Positions 36,129-44,830 of a DNA stretch of 64,000 nt are shown here, piece after piece. The DNA comes from Thiodiazotropha sp040793985. GTDB taxonomy: Bacteria > Pseudomonadota > Gammaproteobacteria > Chromatiales > Chromatiaceae. The notes below the pieces were generated by a model. That model did no database searches. It was given only the letters and a program-made list of their open reading frames with translations, and had not been told where the DNA came from. The DNA lies in NCBI GenBank assembly GCA_040793985.1, contig JBFNJI010000024.1, positions 62,001 through 126,000 on the forward strand, written 5' to 3'. Position 1 is the stretch's first letter. Every line of letters begins with the position of its first letter. The translations under genes and the position numbers were made by a program.

Positions 36129-38117
36129 ATGTCCAAACAGCAAATCGGTGTTTTCTGTGCCGCCCTCCTCTGCCTCCCTGTACTCCTTCTGAGTGGCTGT
36201 AACTCATCCGGCAGCGGCGACGACAGTGTCGTGCAAGATAGTCTGCAACTGAAACCGTTCTCTACCTGTGACGACCTGAAGTCATATCTTATCGATACCA
36301 ACGATACACACAACACCCTTGTCGGCATCGCTCAAACACCACCGGATGATTTGCAGGACAGCGCACCAACAACACTAGTCGGAGTCAGTTCGGGGATGCC
36401 GACATCGCAACCCGAAATAGAGACTGTCAGCGGCACCAATAACCAGGTAGTCGGCGTCGATGAGGCCGATTTCGTCAAAACCGACGGCGACCACACCTAC
36501 GTCCTGTCGGGCGGTAACCTGGTGATTCTGCAGACCTGGCCGGCGCAGCAGACCCGGGAACTTTCGCGAACGGAGATCGACGGTTATCCCCGGGCGCTCT
36601 TTTTCAGTGATGATATCGTCTGGGTGGTGAGCGACCTCACTCCAGACAGCTATCCGCTCTACGCCATGAGCCTGGCTGCGGATATCGCACCCCGTATCGA
36701 CCGGATGACCAAGGTCTCTCTATTCAATGTCACCGATCCGAGTCAACCCAGCCTGATCAGGGAAACAGTGTTTGAATCGAGTTACGTCGATGCACGTAAA
36801 ATCGATCAACAGGTCTATCTGATTGTCAGTGCCCGGCTCGACCTGGACTCCATACCCGATGACCCCGCCAATATCGATATCGATGAACTGCTGCCCATAC
36901 TCTCCGACAATACCGATCCCACCGCCGGCGGCCAGCCCACCACCTCGTTGATTTGTGAATGCGAGGCTATATACCGGCCCGAAATAGCCAACGGTACCGG
37001 CACCTTGACCATCCTGGGTTTTGATTTGGCAAACCCGCTGGCAGGGATCTCCAGCCAAACCATCCTCGGCAACAGCGGTATGGTCTACGCCAACGAGGAA
37101 CATCTCTACATTGCCAGTATCGAGGATACCTACTGGCTCTGGCTGCCCGTGATGGAAGGGGAGGATTATCCGACACCCGCCACCACCATCCATAAATTCA
37201 CTCTTCAATCCGCACCCCGCTATATCGCCAGCGGTCGCGTCGATGGCCATCTGCTCAACCAGTTCGCCATGGATGAATATCGGGGTGATCTCCGTGTGGT
37301 GACTACGGAACAGGCGTGGTGGCGCGGAGCCGATCCTGAAAACCGCCTCTACGTCATGGAGCAGACAGAGAGTGAACTGCTGCCGAGAGCAAAACTGGAG
37401 AGTCTGGGCAAACCGGGAGAGAGTCTCTTTGCAGTCCGCTTCGACGAGGAGAGGGGCTACCTGGTTACCTTCGAGCAGATCGACCCGTTGATCACCCTCG
37501 ATCTGAGCGACGCCGACAACCCGCTGGTCGCAGGAGAACTGGAGGTACCTGGATTCTCCACCTATCTGCACCCCATTGAGGGGGATATGTTACTTGCGGT
37601 GGGTGTCGACACGGAGACCTGGGGTATTAAGCTTAGCCTCTTCGACATCAGTGATTTCTCTCAACCCGCGCTGTTGTCTGAACAGCATGTCGGCGCCGGA
37701 AGCTATACCGAAGCCGCCTATGACCACCATGCCTTCACCTGGTTCGAGGAAGAGAAGATGCTGGCAATTCCGGTAACACAGTGGAATGCCACTGCCACGG
37801 AACTGATATACGATGGTAACGACATCTTCAACGGGCTGGAACTCTTTAGAATCAGTGGACAACAGAGCATAACACCCTATGCCGCCATCGATCACGACCT
37901 CTTCTATGAGGATAGTAACAGTGGGGGGTGGTTCTACCCGGAGGGTATTCGCAGGAGCTTCTTTGTCTCCGACGATGCGATGAACAGCTATATCTATTCC
38001 ATAAGCGGCCGTGGGTTGCTGGTCAACGACCTCGCCTCCCCCGAGACCAATCTTGCGGCTGTCGAACTACCCGCGGACAACAACGACTACCTCTATCCTG
38101 CGAGTCCGAATCCCTGA
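36129..38117 (+). CDS. Beta-propeller domain lipoprotein
   Basis: The 662-residue protein has a lipoprotein signal (LLCLPVLLLSGC, Cys near residue 24). Then come a low-complexity acidic linker and a large beta-propeller domain of the Beta_propel (PF09826) type, recognised by TNNQVVGVDEADFVKTDGD, YVLSGGNLVIL and repeated blade motifs such as LFNVTDPSQPSLI and TLDLSDADNPLVAGE. It is probably anchored in the outer or inner membrane facing the periplasm. Function is unknown for the family. It precedes the TonB receptor cluster by 235 bp, and I do not assume cotranscription. Confidence 0.85.
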   Translation: MSKQQIGVFCAALLCLPVLLLSGCNSSGSGDDSVVQDSLQLKPFSTCDDLKSYLIDTNDTHNTLVGIAQTPPDDLQDSAPTTLVGVSSGMPTSQPEIETVSGTNNQVVGVDEADFVKTDGDHTYVLSGGNLVILQTWPAQQTRELSRTEIDGYPRALFFSDDIVWVVSDLTPDSYPLYAMSLAADIAPRIDRMTKVSLFNVTDPSQPSLIRETVFESSYVDARKIDQQVYLIVSARLDLDSIPDDPANIDIDELLPILSDNTDPTAGGQPTTSLICECEAIYRPEIANGTGTLTILGFDLANPLAGISSQTILGNSGMVYANEEHLYIASIEDTYWLWLPVMEGEDYPTPATTIHKFTLQSAPRYIASGRVDGHLLNQFAMDEYRGDLRVVTTEQAWWRGADPENRLYVMEQTESELLPRAKLESLGKPGESLFAVRFDEERGYLVTFEQIDPLITLDLSDADNPLVAGELEVPGFSTYLHPIEGDMLLAVGVDTETWGIKLSLFDISDFSQPALLSEQHVGAGSYTEAAYDHHAFTWFEEEKMLAIPVTQWNATATELIYDGNDIFNGLELFRISGQQSITPYAAIDHDLFYEDSNSGGWFYPEGIRRSFFVSDDAMNSYIYSISGRGLLVNDLASPETNLAAVELPADNNDYLYPASPNP

Positions 38118-38352
38118 GAGCAGACCATTCGAGGTCACACTCCGGATCTGAAAGACCCGACTATGTGATATCACACAGAACCTTGTGATATGCCCCGATC
38201 ACATCAGGGGTATTGTTAATCTTATTCATATAAATCCGTAGTTTATCTATTGGCCCGTGAGTTGCTATTCAATCTGGGATCCCTGTTCATGGATGTACAA
38301 CTTTTCCCCGGGCAAGATCACAGTGACGTGAATCTGCGCCTGTTAGATTTGG
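38118..38352. promoter_or_regulatory. Regulatory space upstream of the TonB receptor cluster
   Basis: It contains the palindrome TGTGATATCACA (38164-38175). A second TGTGATAT starts at 38184, with TCACA ending at 38203. The two share GTGATAT as a 20-bp-spaced direct repeat. These resemble CRP/FNR half-sites but with non-standard spacing. The stem CCCC...GGGG (38193-38210) may be the terminator of the propeller gene. Confidence 0.4.
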
Positions 38353-40539
38353 ATGTTCAGCAGTATGTACCTGTCGTTACAAAGCAATAAAATCAAATAC
38401 CCTCTCATTTTCTGTCTAACCCTTTGTCATCAAGGCAGCTTTGCTGCTGAGAAGAACGAAGCCACCGAGCCGGTCGATGATGAGGAACATGATGTCATCA
38501 GCGTCACCGCATCCAGGGTTGAACGTCGCACCCAGGATGTCGCCGGCTCCATCGATGTCATCGATTCAGAGCGCATCGAAAATGAAAAGATGTTCAATAT
38601 CAAGGATGCCATCGAAGGCAGTCCCGGTGTCCTGATCAACTCAAAGAACTCGGCCTATGACAGCCGCCTGATCATTCGTGGTGCCGGTCAAAAGGCCAAC
38701 TATGGGGTGCGCGAGATCATGGTCATCCGTGACGGCGTACCGATGACCGATCCCGACAGTTTCTCCCGCTTCGACTTTATCGACACCCAGGATATCGAAC
38801 GCATCGAGATCACCAAGGGACCCGGCTCGCTCTTCGGCGCGGGCTCAGCCGGCGGTACCATCCAGATCATCTCCAAGTCCGTATTTGATACCGACAGCAA
38901 CCGGATAAAGCTGGGGGCCGGGCAGTACGGCCAGGGTAACCTGCATGGACGGCTTGCCGGGGACATCGATGAGAGCAATGCCTTCTCGATTACCGCCTCC
39001 TATCGTAAAACCGACAACGACTGGCGTGATTGGAACGAGTTCGAGTCAAAACAGCTCGCCTTCAAGCATGGTTACCTGCTTGACAATGGCGCCACCCTCG
39101 AGTCCGAGCTGAGCTATCACGAAGCTGATCTGCAGTTACCCGGCTCGATGGATGAGAGCGAGTTCGAGCGCTATCTCGACAGTGGCGAGCAGAAAGATAC
39201 CAGCAGCAGCCCCTGGCAACACAGCGGCCGCTACTCGACGATCTGGTTCTTCAACTCCCGTTATGAGCAGGAGATGGATGCCCTGACATTCAAGCCTCGA
39301 GTCTACGCCAACCGCTGGGATCACTACCACCCGGTCACTGGTGCGATTAACGACAATCCTGGCACCACCGTGGTTGGCACCGACCTTGAGATGGCCTACA
39401 AGCACCAGCTCTGGGGACCAAGCACACTGGTTGCCGGTGTAACCGCCCGTCGCGATGATACCCGGGGCGCAAAGAAGTTCACCTATGCGGATGTGGAAAC
39501 CAGCCCGCCGCCGCCCTGGAATCCGATGGGGCCTGAAACCATCCTGCACACCAACTCAGACAAGGCTGGTGAACTCCTCGAGGAGGAAGATGCCACCAAC
39601 ACCCTGTACGGCCTGTTTGTCCAGGAGACACTGCAGCCGAACCGGCGCACTACGATCGATATCGGCTTTCGATACGATCGCAACAACTTCAATATCGACA
39701 ATACCGCATTTGGTGAATACAGCTATGGCGCAGGAAGCTATAGCTTCTTCGATGCCCCCGAAATCACCCATACCGACAAGACATTCAATCTGTTCTCGCC
39801 AAAACTGGGTATTACCTATGAACTCAACAATCTGTTGAACCTCTACAGTGTGCTAGCCCAGTCGGGACAGGTGCCTTCGGAATCGGAAATCCAGAGCAAT
39901 CCGAAGCTCGATGCCGCAACGGCGCGCAATCTGGAGGTCGGTTTGAAGGGGCGCGCGCAGGAGTGGTCCTTCGATCTCGCCCTCTATCGCACAACGGTCA
40001 GTGACGAGATCGTCTCGGTACTGAATGAGGACCTGACCACCGAGTTTCAGAACGCAGGCGAGACCCTGAAGAAGGGACTGGAGCTGAGTGGCCGCTACGA
40101 TCTCAGCCGCCGTTTCTGGTTGGAAGGCAGTTTTGCCTATAGCGACTACAGCTTTGTTGATTTTGAAGAGCTGGTGCGTACGGGTCCGACACAAACCCCG
40201 GTCGACCGCTCAGGCAACCAACTCCCCTTTATACCGAGACAGCAGTATGGCCTCTCCCTCGGCTACAGTCACCCAAGCGGTTTCAGGGCGGTGCTTCGCA
40301 GCAACAGTTGGGGCAGTTACTACGTCGATAATGCCAACACGGAAGAGTATCGCGGCTATGACTTTGTCACCAACCTGCTGCTGAGCTACCAGAGCGGTCC
40401 CCACAATATCTCGCTGAATGTGGAGAATCTCTTCGACAAACTCTACGCCCTCGAGGTGAAGAAGAGCACCAGCGGCAACAAGACATACGCGGCGGCCTCA
40501 CCACGTAACGCCATGCTCAGTTACAGCTACAACTTTTAA
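38353..40539 (+). CDS. TonB-dependent outer-membrane receptor
   Basis: The 728-residue protein has a signal peptide ending near GSFA, a TonB box-like HDVISVTAS and a plug domain (TQDVAGSIDVIDSERIEN to KGPGSLFGAGSAGGTIQII). A 22-strand barrel follows, ending with the outer-membrane signature SYSYNF. The plug and barrel resemble siderophore, heme or metal receptors, but I cannot assign a ligand. It heads a seven-gene same-strand cluster that ends with its own ExbB-ExbD-TonB, so it is very probably powered by that set. The intervening redox proteins suggest a metal or redox-active ligand (inference). Confidence 0.92.
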   Translation: MFSSMYLSLQSNKIKYPLIFCLTLCHQGSFAAEKNEATEPVDDEEHDVISVTASRVERRTQDVAGSIDVIDSERIENEKMFNIKDAIEGSPGVLINSKNSAYDSRLIIRGAGQKANYGVREIMVIRDGVPMTDPDSFSRFDFIDTQDIERIEITKGPGSLFGAGSAGGTIQIISKSVFDTDSNRIKLGAGQYGQGNLHGRLAGDIDESNAFSITASYRKTDNDWRDWNEFESKQLAFKHGYLLDNGATLESELSYHEADLQLPGSMDESEFERYLDSGEQKDTSSSPWQHSGRYSTIWFFNSRYEQEMDALTFKPRVYANRWDHYHPVTGAINDNPGTTVVGTDLEMAYKHQLWGPSTLVAGVTARRDDTRGAKKFTYADVETSPPPPWNPMGPETILHTNSDKAGELLEEEDATNTLYGLFVQETLQPNRRTTIDIGFRYDRNNFNIDNTAFGEYSYGAGSYSFFDAPEITHTDKTFNLFSPKLGITYELNNLLNLYSVLAQSGQVPSESEIQSNPKLDAATARNLEVGLKGRAQEWSFDLALYRTTVSDEIVSVLNEDLTTEFQNAGETLKKGLELSGRYDLSRRFWLEGSFAYSDYSFVDFEELVRTGPTQTPVDRSGNQLPFIPRQQYGLSLGYSHPSGFRAVLRSNSWGSYYVDNANTEEYRGYDFVTNLLLSYQSGPHNISLNVENLFDKLYALEVKKSTSGNKTYAAASPRNAMLSYSYNF

Positions 40540-40551
40540 GGAATAGAGCCA

Positions 40552-41337
40552 ATGTATCGACGCCTGTTAGCTCTCTCCATACCCGTCTCCCTTTTGTCAC
40601 TCTCCGGGACGGCATTCGCGGCGGACGGAGAAAACCCACCGCCTGAACCTTCGCACAACCATCGCGGGGAAAAGCGCATCATTCTGGAGAACGGCGAGAA
40701 CGCCAGCATCACCCTCTGGAAACCAGATCTCTCCACACAGCCACTCAGCCTGGAACATGGCGGGATAACCCTGCCCAATACCGGTATGGACAACTACCAC
40801 GTCATCCTCGCGGAGAAGGAGTGGGGTGATCACAAGGAGGCAGTGATCCGTTACGAGTATCGACACGGACCTCCCAGCAAGCAGAGCCCCTCCAGACTGG
40901 CTGCCGAGCAGAAGACCGAGTTTGAAATCGTCCCCGACCCGATACCACGGGAGCACTATCGCTACCACTCGCGGGAGGAGTGGGGATTTCTGCTGCGATA
41001 CCAAGGCCAACCGGTAAACAATCATGGGGTCAGTCTGCAGACATCTCACGGCAGCCATCTCTCTGCCACTACCGATGCGGAAGGCAGGGTGAAGTTTCGT
41101 ATCCCGGATGATTTTCCAGGATTGGTGAAGGGAGAACGGGATCGGAGGCTGGGGGAATTTTCCGTTAGCAGCGAATACCTTCAGGATGATCGGCGCTACA
41201 CCACCCAGCTCAGTGCCGATTATCGGGTCTCACCCGCACATTGGCAGTCGACACGACTGGGGCTGCTGGTGATCGGTATCGGCTTTGTTGCCGGCGGTCT
41301 TATCGGCCGGGTGAAAAAGGGAGGGAATGCAAAATGA
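40552..41337 (+). CDS. Periplasmic DUF4198-like protein with C-terminal membrane anchor
   Basis: The 261-residue product has a signal peptide (MYRRLLALSIPVSLLSLSGT, cleaved near AFA). The periplasmic region has two beta-sandwich-like parts, and FLLRYQGQPVNNHGVSL followed by ATTDAEGRVKFRIPDDF resembles DUF4198/carboxypeptidase-regulatory-like domains, which are common beside metal transporters. A C-terminal membrane span (LGLLVIGIGFVAGGLIG) ends in a short basic tail. The mature N-terminus carries PEPSHNHRGE, a possible metal-binding His pair. It sits 12 bp after the receptor and overlaps the next gene as ATGA. The family is uncertain. Confidence 0.7.
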   Translation: MYRRLLALSIPVSLLSLSGTAFAADGENPPPEPSHNHRGEKRIILENGENASITLWKPDLSTQPLSLEHGGITLPNTGMDNYHVILAEKEWGDHKEAVIRYEYRHGPPSKQSPSRLAAEQKTEFEIVPDPIPREHYRYHSREEWGFLLRYQGQPVNNHGVSLQTSHGSHLSATTDAEGRVKFRIPDDFPGLVKGERDRRLGEFSVSSEYLQDDRRYTTQLSADYRVSPAHWQSTRLGLLVIGIGFVAGGLIGRVKKGGNAK

Positions 41338-42389
41338 CCGGCCTGTTCAACCTCTCCCTGCTGCGGAAACTGGTGCAGATCGGCACCTTTATCTTTTTCG
41401 TCTATGGCGGCCTGGTCACCGGTTACTACCTGCAAGACAAGATCAGCCGCTCCCTGCCCGCCCTGAGCTGCGCCTACGATCAACAGGGTGCCGATCTCTG
41501 TACCCTGATCCCGATCCAACATCAAATGGACCATCGACTCGGGGAGGCTATTGCCAATGGCGGCAATCTGATGATGGGCATACTGCCCACGCTGACCACC
41601 CTGGGGACCTTCCTGCTCCTCTTCGTGGTGCTCAACAAGGCCTTCTGTGGCTGGATCTGTCCCTTGGGCACCTTCCAGGAGATACTGCAGATTATCGGTC
41701 AGAAACTCGGTTTGCGGCGCCATGAGTCGCTCTCCGGGAATATGGTCAAACGTGTACGCCCGGTGAAGTGGTTCGTCCTGCTTCTGCTTGTCTTCGCATT
41801 TCCCCTGCTAACCGGCATGGGCATGTTGAATCACGATCTGGGTGATCCCTTCTGTCGCATCTGCCCCAGTCGCATACTCACCACCCTGGCCACCGGTGAA
41901 ACCTCGGAGATCTATCTCGACACCGCCAATACGACCACCGTCGTGACATCGCTGCTGGCCGACTTCCTGTTTGGCCTGATGATCGCCCTGGCGTTGACCG
42001 TGCGTCAGCCCTTCTGTCGCATCTGCCCCATGCTCGCGATGCATGCGGTATTCCGCAAATTCGGTCTGCTGCGCCTGGTCAAGAACGCCACACCACGCTG
42101 TGACCGCTGCGGTCTCTGTGCCAAGGCCTGTCCGATGGATATCCGCGAGATACACACCGACATGGAGAGCCGCAACGTTACCTTCGAGGACTGCACCCTT
42201 TGTGGGCGGTGTGTGGAGTTTTGTCCCGACCAGGATGTGCTGCAGCTGAAATACACCCTGCTGCCTGTTTTCAGTTCCAGCCCGCGCTACTTCAAACAGC
42301 GCAAGAAACAGCAGGCACAATGGGAGAAGAGCAATCTGATTACCTGGTTGAAAAAGCGCTCCACAACCCCAGAGACTGAGTCCTCATGA
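41334..42389 (+). CDS. NapH/MauN-type membrane ferredoxin (4Fe-4S)
   Basis: This polytopic membrane protein has CGWICPLGTFQEIL, then CRICPSRI and CRICPMLAMHAVF. A cytoplasmic ferredoxin domain with CDRCGLCAKACPMDI and CTLCGRCVEFCPD supplies two [4Fe-4S] clusters. This is the NapH/NosR-C/CcoG-like architecture used to pass electrons across or along the membrane. The frame is open upstream from 41241, but ATG 41334 overlaps the previous stop as ATGA and starts just before the first span. No nap or nos genes are nearby. In this TonB cluster it may feed electrons to the periplasm for ligand reduction (inference). Confidence 0.85.
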   Translation: MTGLFNLSLLRKLVQIGTFIFFVYGGLVTGYYLQDKISRSLPALSCAYDQQGADLCTLIPIQHQMDHRLGEAIANGGNLMMGILPTLTTLGTFLLLFVVLNKAFCGWICPLGTFQEILQIIGQKLGLRRHESLSGNMVKRVRPVKWFVLLLLVFAFPLLTGMGMLNHDLGDPFCRICPSRILTTLATGETSEIYLDTANTTTVVTSLLADFLFGLMIALALTVRQPFCRICPMLAMHAVFRKFGLLRLVKNATPRCDRCGLCAKACPMDIREIHTDMESRNVTFEDCTLCGRCVEFCPDQDVLQLKYTLLPVFSSSPRYFKQRKKQQAQWEKSNLITWLKKRSTTPETESS

Positions 42390-43096
42390 TTCCAATCGAA
42401 CCGGTCAGTCTCAGCTTTGGTGCGGCGCTGCTGCTGGGGCTCAGCTTCGGTGCCGGTCCCTGCAATATTGCATGCCTGCCCTACCTGGGACCCGTCTTCA
42501 CCGCCAGCAACCAAGAGATAGGAAACGCCTGGCGAACCCTGGTGCCATTCTCTCTCGGCCGTTTCAGCGGCTACACCCTGTTGGCGGCTGCAGCCGGCTG
42601 GGCGGGGCTCTGGGTTGAGGATCTGGTTGCCGGTCCGTGGGTTCGCTGGCTCCTGGGTGGAGCTACGGTTCTGGTGGCACTCTCCCTGCTCTGGCGACGC
42701 CGCGGCAGCGAATGCGCATCGGCTTGTCAGACTGATCAATCCGTGGGATTCACCGCCAAGGCAGTACCGGAACCGAACACCATGAAACAAGGCACGCTGC
42801 CAGGTGGGCTCTATCTCATGGGATTTGGTATGGCATTGAATCCCTGTGCCCCGCTGACCACCCTGCTCCTCGCCGCGGCCACCAGCGCCAGCATCATCAC
42901 AGGCGCCTCCCTGGGTGCGGGTTTTGCGCTGGGAGCGGTGCTTCTGCCCACCCTGATCTTCGCCTATGGTGTTGCCCACTTCGGCCAGCAGATCAGACTC
43001 CACCTGACACACCACCGCATCGCCCTGGAGAATACCAGTATAGGACTGCTTGTCCTGATCGGTTGTGCCACCGCTTTAGGATGGATCACCCCATGA
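42386..43096 (+). CDS. CcdA/DsbD-like membrane thiol-redox or exporter protein
   Basis: This 236-residue protein has about six membrane spans and an internal two-fold pattern: GPCNIACLPYLGP near residue 25 and ALNPCAPLTTLLLAAA near 150. This resembles the DsbD transmembrane/CcdA family, which moves reducing equivalents across the membrane, and also the UreH/TauE-like relatives. The central loop has two more cysteines (SECASACQTD). It overlaps the ferredoxin gene by 4 bp and exbB by 4 bp, so translation is coupled. Electron transfer from the NapH-like partner is an inference. Confidence 0.78.
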   Translation: MIPIEPVSLSFGAALLLGLSFGAGPCNIACLPYLGPVFTASNQEIGNAWRTLVPFSLGRFSGYTLLAAAAGWAGLWVEDLVAGPWVRWLLGGATVLVALSLLWRRRGSECASACQTDQSVGFTAKAVPEPNTMKQGTLPGGLYLMGFGMALNPCAPLTTLLLAAATSASIITGASLGAGFALGAVLLPTLIFAYGVAHFGQQIRLHLTHHRIALENTSIGLLVLIGCATALGWITP

Positions 43097-43755
43097 ATAT
43101 CACTGAACTACTTGCCAAAGGCGGTCCGGTCATCTGGATCCTCGCCATCTACTCCTCCATTGGACTTGCCATTGTGCTGGAACGCTATTTTCTCTTTGTG
43201 CGTCTGCGCCAATTGCCAAAAGAGTGGCAGCAGAGACTGGGACGGCTGCTCGAAGACTCGGCGGCGCATCAGGCGTTGAATCGGCTTAGGGGTCCCGAGG
43301 CGAGTATCATTCGCGCAGTCGTGGCGGCCAACAAGGATGGTATCAACGACCTTCGCAGTGTTGGAGAAAGGGTGAGGGGCGAGGAGATTCAGCGCATGGA
43401 GTTTGGCCTTCGGACCCTGAGTATTCTGGGAAATACCGCCCCCCTGCTCGGCCTTCTTGGCACCATAACGGGCATGATCAAGGCCTTCATGGTGATTGAG
43501 CAGGCAGGTGGCAAGGTGGATGCCCAGGCCCTGGCCGGCGGCATCTGGGAAGCGATGATCACCACAGGTGTTGGACTGGCAGTCGCCATACCGCTGCTGT
43601 TGATGCTCCACTTTCTTGAAGGGGGCGTCGAACGACGAGCCCTGAAAATGAACCGCTGCATCGCCCTGTTGCTGGAGAGACGTAGTGTCACTACGGGTAT
43701 ATCCGCAGAGACGCAACAGACACACCAGTGGGAGAACATCACCGATGGAGTATGA
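43093..43755 (+). CDS. exbB: ExbB/TolQ-type proton channel subunit
   Basis: ExbB forms the pentameric part of the TonB motor. The product has an N-terminal span (VIWILAIYSSIGLAIVLERYFLF), a cytoplasmic loop, and two C-terminal spans with ILGNTAPLLGLLGTITGMI and EAMITTGVGLAVAIPLLLML, the characteristic pair lining the channel. The ATG at 43093 overlaps the previous stop as ATGA. The upstream in-frame extension is not ExbB-like. It overlaps exbD by 11 bp. Confidence 0.94.
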   Translation: MNITELLAKGGPVIWILAIYSSIGLAIVLERYFLFVRLRQLPKEWQQRLGRLLEDSAAHQALNRLRGPEASIIRAVVAANKDGINDLRSVGERVRGEEIQRMEFGLRTLSILGNTAPLLGLLGTITGMIKAFMVIEQAGGKVDAQALAGGIWEAMITTGVGLAVAIPLLLMLHFLEGGVERRALKMNRCIALLLERRSVTTGISAETQQTHQWENITDGV

Positions 43756-44146
43756 GTTCAAACGGCGTTCCAGCCATGTGCTCAACCTTACGCCCCTGAT
43801 CGATATCGTCTTCCTGCTGTTGGTCTTCTTCATGCTCACCGCACACTTTATCGAGGACCAGGCCATCGATATCCAACTGCCGGAGGCGCTTACCAGCCAA
43901 TCCAGTGGTGAGAATGATACTGTCGAGGTTATTCTGCTGCCCAATGGCAATCTGCTGGTGGATGGAGAAGCCGCTACCCTGGAAACTCTCGAGGAGAGAG
44001 TACGCGGTGCCCTGCACGCTCCCAACAAGCGTTTTGTCAGACTCAAAGGCGACCAGGCTGCAGCCTTCGGTGCCGGCGTGAAGGTCATCGACGCTGCACG
44101 CAGGGCCGGTGCCGAATCCCTGGATATACTTACAGAAAAGCCATGA
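43745..44146 (+). CDS. exbD: ExbD-type energy transducer subunit
   Basis: The 133-residue product has a basic N-terminus and one span with the channel Asp in LNLTPLIDIVFLLLVFFMLT. The periplasmic domain (IDIQLPEALTSQ, GNLLVDGEAATLETLE) is typical of ExbD/TolR. The ATG at 43745 follows GGGAG and lies inside the end of exbB. A longer frame from 43685 overlaps exbB too much. It overlaps tonB by 4 bp. Presence next to tonB favours ExbD over TolR. Confidence 0.93.
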   Translation: MEYEFKRRSSHVLNLTPLIDIVFLLLVFFMLTAHFIEDQAIDIQLPEALTSQSSGENDTVEVILLPNGNLLVDGEAATLETLEERVRGALHAPNKRFVRLKGDQAAAFGAGVKVIDAARRAGAESLDILTEKP

Positions 44147-44820
44147 CCCGAACAAATGTCGGCTGGCGGTCGCTGGCGCTCTGCCTCTCCTTGCTGTTGC
44201 ACTATATGCTTGTCAGTGAATGGTCTGACAAAGTGATAGCCAGCGCGGCCATGAAAGAGGAGAAGATGCCGCCGATGCTGGTGCAGCTGTCATTTCAGAG
44301 GCCACCGCCCGAGCCCATCCCCGAACTAAAACCACCGCCAAAGCCGCCGGTCAAAAAGATTGTGAAACCGAAACCAAAACCCAAACCGAAACCAAAACCC
44401 AAGCCAAGGATCAAGAAAAAGAGTAGCACCAAGCCTATACCCAAACCCGTTGTCGTGGAGAATCAACCCGTCACCCCGGTGGAGGAGAAACAGGTTGCAG
44501 CAAGCCCACCTCCACCTCGAGTTCAACCCAGGGTGGATTTCAGGCAACAGTATCTGGCTAAACTGTTGGCCAGGATTGAGGCTAACAAGTACTATCCCGC
44601 GGTTGCCAGGCGTAGAAATATCGAAGGCAAGATCGATGTCAGTTTCAGACTTGCCTGTGACGGCAAGGTCACCCAGTTGAAGATCAGCGGTCGCCACGGC
44701 CTGTTGCGCAAGGCCGCTGGCAAAGCCATCAATGCCGCACAACCCCTGCCTGAGCCGCCTTCCCAGGTCGAATGTCCCATACCGGTCAACTATGCCATGG
44801 CCTATACATTGGATAATTAA
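44143..44820 (+). CDS. tonB: TonB energy transducer
   Basis: The 225-residue protein has an N-terminal anchor (LALCLSLLLHYML) and the His-containing first helix usual in TonB. A Pro/Lys-rich periplasmic spacer follows (PPKPPVKKIVKPKPKPKPKP). The C-terminal TonB domain (YLAKLLARIEANKYYPAVAR, GKIDVSFRLACDGKV) starts near residue 140. The spacer is encoded partly by an exact 18-bp tandem repeat. It ends the seven-gene cluster, 10 bp from the convergent oxidoreductase gene. Confidence 0.93.
   Translation: MTRTNVGWRSLALCLSLLLHYMLVSEWSDKVIASAAMKEEKMPPMLVQLSFQRPPPEPIPELKPPPKPPVKKIVKPKPKPKPKPKPKPRIKKKSSTKPIPKPVVVENQPVTPVEEKQVAASPPPPRVQPRVDFRQQYLAKLLARIEANKYYPAVARRRNIEGKIDVSFRLACDGKVTQLKISGRHGLLRKAAGKAINAAQPLPEPPSQVECPIPVNYAMAYTLDN
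44365..44400 (+). repeat. Exact 18-bp tandem duplication in the tonB spacer
   Basis: The unit AAACCGAAACCAAAACCC occurs twice in tandem (44365-44382 and 44383-44400) and codes for alternating Lys-Pro. Such repeats can change copy number by slippage in steps of six residues, altering TonB reach. Confidence 0.85.
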
Positions 44821-44830
44821 CTGCCTGTAT

